Positions 59,993-64,000 of a stretch of DNA of 64,000 nucleotides are shown piece by piece. The stretch's first letter is position 1; each line of letters begins with the position of its first letter. Both the position numbers and the translations under genes were made by a program. The stretch comes from Sphingomonas sp. (GTDB taxonomy: Bacteria; Pseudomonadota; Alphaproteobacteria; Sphingomonadales; Sphingomonadaceae). The DNA is taken from assembly GCF_024508665.1 (NCBI RefSeq), contig NZ_JANINP010000003.1:186001-250000 (forward strand). The letters are read 5' to 3'. The notes beneath the pieces were generated by a model. The model ran no database searches. It had not been told where the DNA came from and was given only the letters and a program-made list of their open reading frames with translations.

Positions 59993-62149
59993 CTATTTAA
60001 CGAAGCCCGCGGCACCGAACCTGTTCAGGAAGAACGCAAAGATGTCCGCTCGCTCCTCGAGCCCCTGGTCGCGTGTCGACCCCAGGCCGTGCCCCGCTTT
60101 GCCGTCCGAACGGATCAGCACGAGATGCTGGTCGCCCCATTTCGCGCGCATCATCGCCACCAGCTTGGCCGACATCCAGGGGTCGACGCGCTTGTCGTTC
60201 AGGCCGATCGTGAACAGGAAGTCCGGACCACCCTTCGCCTGTTGCAGGTAGAGCGTCGAATCCTGCGCGACGAGCGCCTTGAAACCAGCTTCCGTCGTCG
60301 GGTCGCCCATCTCGCCGAACTGATTGGGTCCGTTATTGGCGGCGGCAAGGCGCGTGCCGTTGACGATGCCGACCCGCGTTACCGCCGCGGCGAACAGGTC
60401 GGGCGCCTTCATCGCCGCCATGGGGATCAGCAAGCCGCCCGCGCTCGCCCCGAAGATACCGAGCGTCTTCGGCGTCGCATAACCAAGCTCGACGATCCGC
60501 TTGCCGCAGGCGATCAGGTCGGCATGGCTGTTGACCTTGTTGGCCTGCATGCCGGCGCGGTGCCACGCTTCGCCGAGTTCGCCGCCGCCACGGATATGGC
60601 AATAGGCATAGACATAACCGTGCTGGTTCCACGCATCCCAGCTCGGCGAATAGAAGGGCTGGCCGGAGACGCTGTAGCTGCCATAGGCATCGATCACGGT
60701 TGGAGCCGGTCCCTTGCGCGCGCCAGAATAGACGATCGTCAAAGGCACCTTGGTACCGTCGGCACTGGTCGCCCATTCCTCGACCACGGTGCGTGCCTTG
60801 CCCGACGGCGGCGTCGGATTGTCGAGCCCGAGCGCAACCGCCTTGCCCGCCGTCGCACGATAATAAGCGTCGCTGCGCGTATAGCCGCCCATGCCGAACA
60901 GGATCGATTTGCGATCGGGCGTGGTCGTCATGTCGTCGATCGACTGGCTGGCAGGCAGTGCGACCTTGACCGGCGCGCCGCCGCTTTTCGGCACGAACCA
61001 CATCTCGCTCGCCGCCGACGGCAAGGTCGTCACCACGTACAGCCCGCTTTCGGTGCCGGCGACGTTGGTCAGCACGCGGCCGCCCGAAGTCATGACCGAC
61101 CGGCTCTTGGCGAGGGACGGCGACGGCGCGTTCAGGTCGATCGCGCGCAATTCGCCATTCGGGTCGGACTTGCTGGTCAGATAATAGAGCGTGTTCCCGA
61201 CGATATCCCCACCATTGATCCGGTCGTCATAGTCGGCGAGCTTGATCCATGCCGCTTTGCCGGACCGCACATCGGACAGCTTGCCGACGGCGATCGGAAT
61301 CTCCGCCCGCGCATTGGCGGCGAAGGCCAGGGTCCAGGGGGAGGTCGGATCGGGAAACACGATCGGAAACTGGACCGGCTCGATCTTGAAGCCGTTCTCC
61401 GGCAGGCCGGCACCGAGCAATGGCCTATCCTGGCTGGTGGGCGTGCCCATGACATGGAGATAGGCGACCATTCCCTTCATCTGGTCGGCGCCGGGTGCGG
61501 TATTGGTCAGCCGAGTGTAGGTGACGGTCTTGTCGTCGATCCAACCGACGCGGAATTCGCCCCAGATCGGGCTCAGCACATCATCGCCCGCCTGGCCGGT
61601 CGCGACGTCATAGATCCGGATTGCCCCCGTCTCGCCCCCGCCCTCGCCGATATGCACGGCAACGTACTTGCCGTCTGGCGACGCCGAATAGCTGGATATC
61701 GCACGCGGCGTCTTGCCGTCCGTCCCCGCCATCGGGTCGAGCAACACCCGGTCCTTGCCGCCGTCGCGGACCATCAGCACCGGGATTTGCTGGTCGGGCG
61801 CCAGCTTTTCGAAGAACAACTTGCCGCCGGCTTCCTGCACGCTGAAGAAGCGATCGCCCGACCGGCTCAGCGCTTCCATTTCCGTGAACAGGCCTTCGCG
61901 ACCCGGGAGCGCAGCGAGCTCGGTCGCCGTATGGAGGCTGGAGGCGTTGACCCAGGTCTCGAGTTCAGCGCGGCGATCGGCCTTTTCCATCCAGCGATAG
62001 GGGTCGTCGATCTTGATGCCGAACACCGTCTCGCTGAACGGCTCCGCCTTGGGGACCTCGTCGAAATTCGTCAGCCCGCCCGTGACGGCAGATTGCGCCA
62101 GCGCGACCGCCGGAACGACCGCCGCCGCCGCGAGAATCCATTTCCGCAT
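59993..62149 (-). CDS. Prolyl oligopeptidase-family (S9) serine peptidase, exported
   Basis: A 718-residue S9A-type peptidase. A signal peptide (MRKWILAAAAVVPAVALAQ) leads to an N-terminal PYRWMEKADRRAELETWV segment and a seven-bladed propeller. The catalytic alpha/beta-hydrolase domain follows. Its nucleophile is Ser569 in FGASAGGLL, the Asp is probably in GLNDKRVDPW, and His in DGKAGHGLGS. YSVSGQPFYSPSWDAWNQHGY and IRGGGELGEAWHRAG also match the family. It cleaves short Pro-containing peptides. It lies 98 bp downstream of a second exported-type hydrolase on the same strand. Confidence 0.93.
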   Translation of the reverse strand: MRKWILAAAAVVPAVALAQSAVTGGLTNFDEVPKAEPFSETVFGIKIDDPYRWMEKADRRAELETWVNASSLHTATELAALPGREGLFTEMEALSRSGDRFFSVQEAGGKLFFEKLAPDQQIPVLMVRDGGKDRVLLDPMAGTDGKTPRAISSYSASPDGKYVAVHIGEGGGETGAIRIYDVATGQAGDDVLSPIWGEFRVGWIDDKTVTYTRLTNTAPGADQMKGMVAYLHVMGTPTSQDRPLLGAGLPENGFKIEPVQFPIVFPDPTSPWTLAFAANARAEIPIAVGKLSDVRSGKAAWIKLADYDDRINGGDIVGNTLYYLTSKSDPNGELRAIDLNAPSPSLAKSRSVMTSGGRVLTNVAGTESGLYVVTTLPSAASEMWFVPKSGGAPVKVALPASQSIDDMTTTPDRKSILFGMGGYTRSDAYYRATAGKAVALGLDNPTPPSGKARTVVEEWATSADGTKVPLTIVYSGARKGPAPTVIDAYGSYSVSGQPFYSPSWDAWNQHGYVYAYCHIRGGGELGEAWHRAGMQANKVNSHADLIACGKRIVELGYATPKTLGIFGASAGGLLIPMAAMKAPDLFAAAVTRVGIVNGTRLAAANNGPNQFGEMGDPTTEAGFKALVAQDSTLYLQQAKGGPDFLFTIGLNDKRVDPWMSAKLVAMMRAKWGDQHLVLIRSDGKAGHGLGSTRDQGLEERADIFAFFLNRFGAAGFVK

Positions 62150-62247
62150 CTCATTTCCCCCTGGCTACTTCCCCTTCTTCGTATTCGGGCTCGGCGCGCG
62201 GCTATTGGAGGAAAGCGTCAAACCAAGCCGAAATGGTTTGATCTGGA

Positions 62248-64000
62248 TTAGCCCATCACCGGCAGCGTGATGCGCGACCCCGAACATACCTTTTGCGTCG
62301 CCTTGACGAAATCGCTCGCCTTGGCGCGATAGGGGTTGGCGACGAAGGTTTGCGGGTTGCGGTCGATTACCGGGAACCAGGTCGACTGGATCTGGACCAT
62401 GATGCGGTGGCCCGCCTTGAACACATGGTCGTGATCGCGCAGTGGCACGTCCCAGGCGACAACCTTGCCCGGCACCAAGGGCTGCGGATTGGTGTCGCTC
62501 GTCAGGAAGCGCCCGCGGCGGACGTCCATCGCGATCGGCCACTGATAGCCGTTAAGCGTCTTGGCATAATCGCCGACCGCCCATTGCTTGCCTTCAATAT
62601 TCTCGAAGTTGCTGGGCAGCACATCGATCAATTTGACCACGAAATCGCTGTCCGTGCCGCTGGTCGAGGCCATCAAAGTCGCGGCGATCTTGCCGGTGAC
62701 GGTCAGGTCCTGCTTCAGCGGCTCGGAGACATAGCTCAACACGTCGGGGCGATGATCGACGAAGCGCTGGTCGTCGCTTTCCCACCAGGCCCAGTCCGGC
62801 GTCGCATAGGTCCGGCTCATCGGCCGCTTGCGAAACGGCACCGGGTTGGCCGGGTCGCTGACATAATCGCGGCAGGTTTCCCCTGCACTCGGCGCCGTGA
62901 ACGATAACGAGCCATCGTCGTGGAGATAGAGTTCCGTCGCCTTGGCGCCCTTAGGCGGCCAGGACTCATAGGTCTTCCAAACGTTCGAGCCGGATTCGAA
63001 CATCTTAGCGGTGAAGTCGGGACGCGCACCCTTGCCGTGCAGCCAATAAGCGAAGAACGGCGCCTGAATCTGCGTCTGGAATTGGGTACCGCTATCGGTG
63101 CCGAGCGGAATCGAGCCGAGGAAATCGCCTTTGCCTTGCCAGCCGCCATGGCGCCACGGGCCCGAGACGATCTGCGCGAGATGATCCGGGTCGTTCTGCT
63201 TTTGCTTGGCATAGATCTGCCACGACCCCCAGGGATCCTCCTGATCCCAGAAGCCAGCGACGTTGAGCGTCGGCACGGTCGTCTTGCCCAGCGCGTTCTG
63301 CCAATTCTGGTCGGTGTAGAAGCTGTCGTGATTGGGGTGATCGAGCAGCGCGGTGAACATCGGCACTGTGCCCTTGAACACCTGCTTGTCGATATTCTCG
63401 ACCGGCCCCATCCGCAGATACCAGTCATAGGCGTCGGTTAGCCCATCCAGGCTGAGTTCCTTGTTCTGGGTCTTGTCGACCTGCAGGCTCGACACCCATT
63501 CGGTCGCGTAGCTGAGCCGGAGCGCGCCATTGCGGTGGAGGTCGTCCGACAACCAATAATCGATCCACGCCGCCTGCGGGCTAACTGCCTTCAATGCCGG
63601 GTGCGGCCTGGCCAGCGCAACGGCGGCCGCGAAGCCGGGATAAGACACGCCCCACATCCCGACCTTGCCCGAATTGTTGGGCACATGCTTCACCAGCCAG
63701 TCGATCGCGTCATAGGCGTCGCTCGCCTCGTCGGTCCTCTTGGGATCGTTGGGATGGACCGCGGTCGAGAGTGTAAAGACGCCATCCGAGCCGAAGCGGC
63801 CGCGCATCGACTGGAACACGAAGATATAGCCATCGGCGACCAGCGGCTTCCAACTTGCCGGAAGGGCCGGCGGCAGCGCCTGGGGAACGCCATAGGGCGT
63901 GCGCTGGAATAGGATCGGCAGCTTGCCGCTCACATTCTTCGGCGCGATGATCACGGTTTCCAGCTTGGCGCCATCGCGCACGGGCACCATCACCTTGGTA
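62248..64000 (-). CDS. CocE/NonD-family hydrolase (X-Pro dipeptidyl-peptidase type), 5' truncated
   Basis: The frame is open to the window edge (KVMVPVRDGAKLETVI at the very end), so the true start and any signal peptide lie beyond 64,000. About 583 residues are visible. The nucleophile Ser is in GMWGVSYPGFAAA, the residues RTPYGVPQ and YIFVFQSMRGRFGSDG match the S15/CocE fold, and the C-terminal jelly-roll domain has AATLMASTSGTDSDFVVKLIDV and the final PLRDHDHVFKAGHRIMVQIQSTWFP. Such enzymes hydrolyse alpha-amino acid esters, cephalosporins or X-Pro peptides. Confidence 0.93.
   Translation of the reverse strand, partial: TKVMVPVRDGAKLETVIIAPKNVSGKLPILFQRTPYGVPQALPPALPASWKPLVADGYIFVFQSMRGRFGSDGVFTLSTAVHPNDPKRTDEASDAYDAIDWLVKHVPNNSGKVGMWGVSYPGFAAAVALARPHPALKAVSPQAAWIDYWLSDDLHRNGALRLSYATEWVSSLQVDKTQNKELSLDGLTDAYDWYLRMGPVENIDKQVFKGTVPMFTALLDHPNHDSFYTDQNWQNALGKTTVPTLNVAGFWDQEDPWGSWQIYAKQKQNDPDHLAQIVSGPWRHGGWQGKGDFLGSIPLGTDSGTQFQTQIQAPFFAYWLHGKGARPDFTAKMFESGSNVWKTYESWPPKGAKATELYLHDDGSLSFTAPSAGETCRDYVSDPANPVPFRKRPMSRTYATPDWAWWESDDQRFVDHRPDVLSYVSEPLKQDLTVTGKIAATLMASTSGTDSDFVVKLIDVLPSNFENIEGKQWAVGDYAKTLNGYQWPIAMDVRRGRFLTSDTNPQPLVPGKVVAWDVPLRDHDHVFKAGHRIMVQIQSTWFPVIDRNPQTFVANPYRAKASDFVKATQKVCSGSRITLPVMG

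Noticed and set aside
60089..62251. Open frame of 720 codons antisense to the prolyl oligopeptidase gene
   Set aside because: No domain is readable and the opposite strand carries a signal peptide and a full catalytic domain.

Overview
The window reads as a chromosomal segment of an alphaproteobacterium of the Sphingomonadales (Sphingomonas-like). The support is high G+C codon usage; alphaproteobacterial forms of RNase E (acidic insert in the S1 domain), S9 (long N-terminal extension) and RF2 (single frame, SPY in place of SPF); the housekeeping order ribF-ileS-lspA and prfB-mrcA-amidase-rne; and GC-rich palindromic intergenic repeats. Almost every gene is intact. Both ends cut a gene: kdpA on the left, a CocE-type hydrolase on the right.

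Layout. 1-5.0 kb: kdpABC potassium ATPase followed directly by kdpE, with no kdpD between them. 5.1-6.1 kb: LacI-type regulator. 6.2-9.4 kb (minus): ECF sigma factor, zinc-finger anti-sigma factor, subtilase and TorF-like outer-membrane protein in one operon. 9.5-11.5 kb: cyclase-family protein and a YghU-type glutathione transferase. 12.2-16.6 kb: a compact RiPP (lasso-peptide-like) locus. PqqD-like carrier, HPr-kinase-like protein and sulfotransferase are on the plus strand; a 51-residue precursor candidate and an asparagine-synthetase-like cyclase converge on them from the minus strand. No B2 leader protease and no exporter are visible. 16.9-18.4 kb: quinone oxidoreductase divergent from an HxlR regulator. 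18.7-18.9 kb: AraC remnant beside tRNA-Gln. 19-24 kb: ilvE, MarR regulator, proC-ybjN-ubiK-tspO run and tlyA. 24.1-27.7 kb: serine hydrolase, then a small beta-rich protein whose whole length is repeated as the N-terminal domain of the next gene, a phospholipase C/acid-phosphatase-type enzyme. 27.8-30.7 kb: dxs and two tandem HEAGH proteins. 30.8-34.5 kb: GbsR/MarR-type regulator with a 20-bp palindrome over its start codon, then a four-gene DUF4166/DCC/saccharopine-dehydrogenase-like operon with overlapping starts. 34.5-59 kb: mostly housekeeping (rplM-rpsI, cutA-ctaA, ribF-ileS-lspA-lipoprotein, dipeptidase, thyA-folA, prfB and a lipoprotein methyltransferase, mrcA, amidase, rne, M48 protease-DsbA, ABC transporter). 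59.2-64 kb: NTF2-like protein and two large serine hydrolases.

The most notable system is the RiPP locus. It pairs PqqD, AsnB-like, HPr-kinase-like and PAPS-sulfotransferase genes with a short peptide carrying a WxxP recognition motif, a Thr-rich junction, an Asp in the predicted core and a C-terminal Ser. That suggests a phosphorylated and/or sulfated lasso-like product. Other points worth a look are the orphan kdpE, palindromic repeats inserted inside operons, an apparent CTG start for folA, and the duplicated beta domain next to the phospholipase. All assignments were made by reading motifs by eye; no database search was run.
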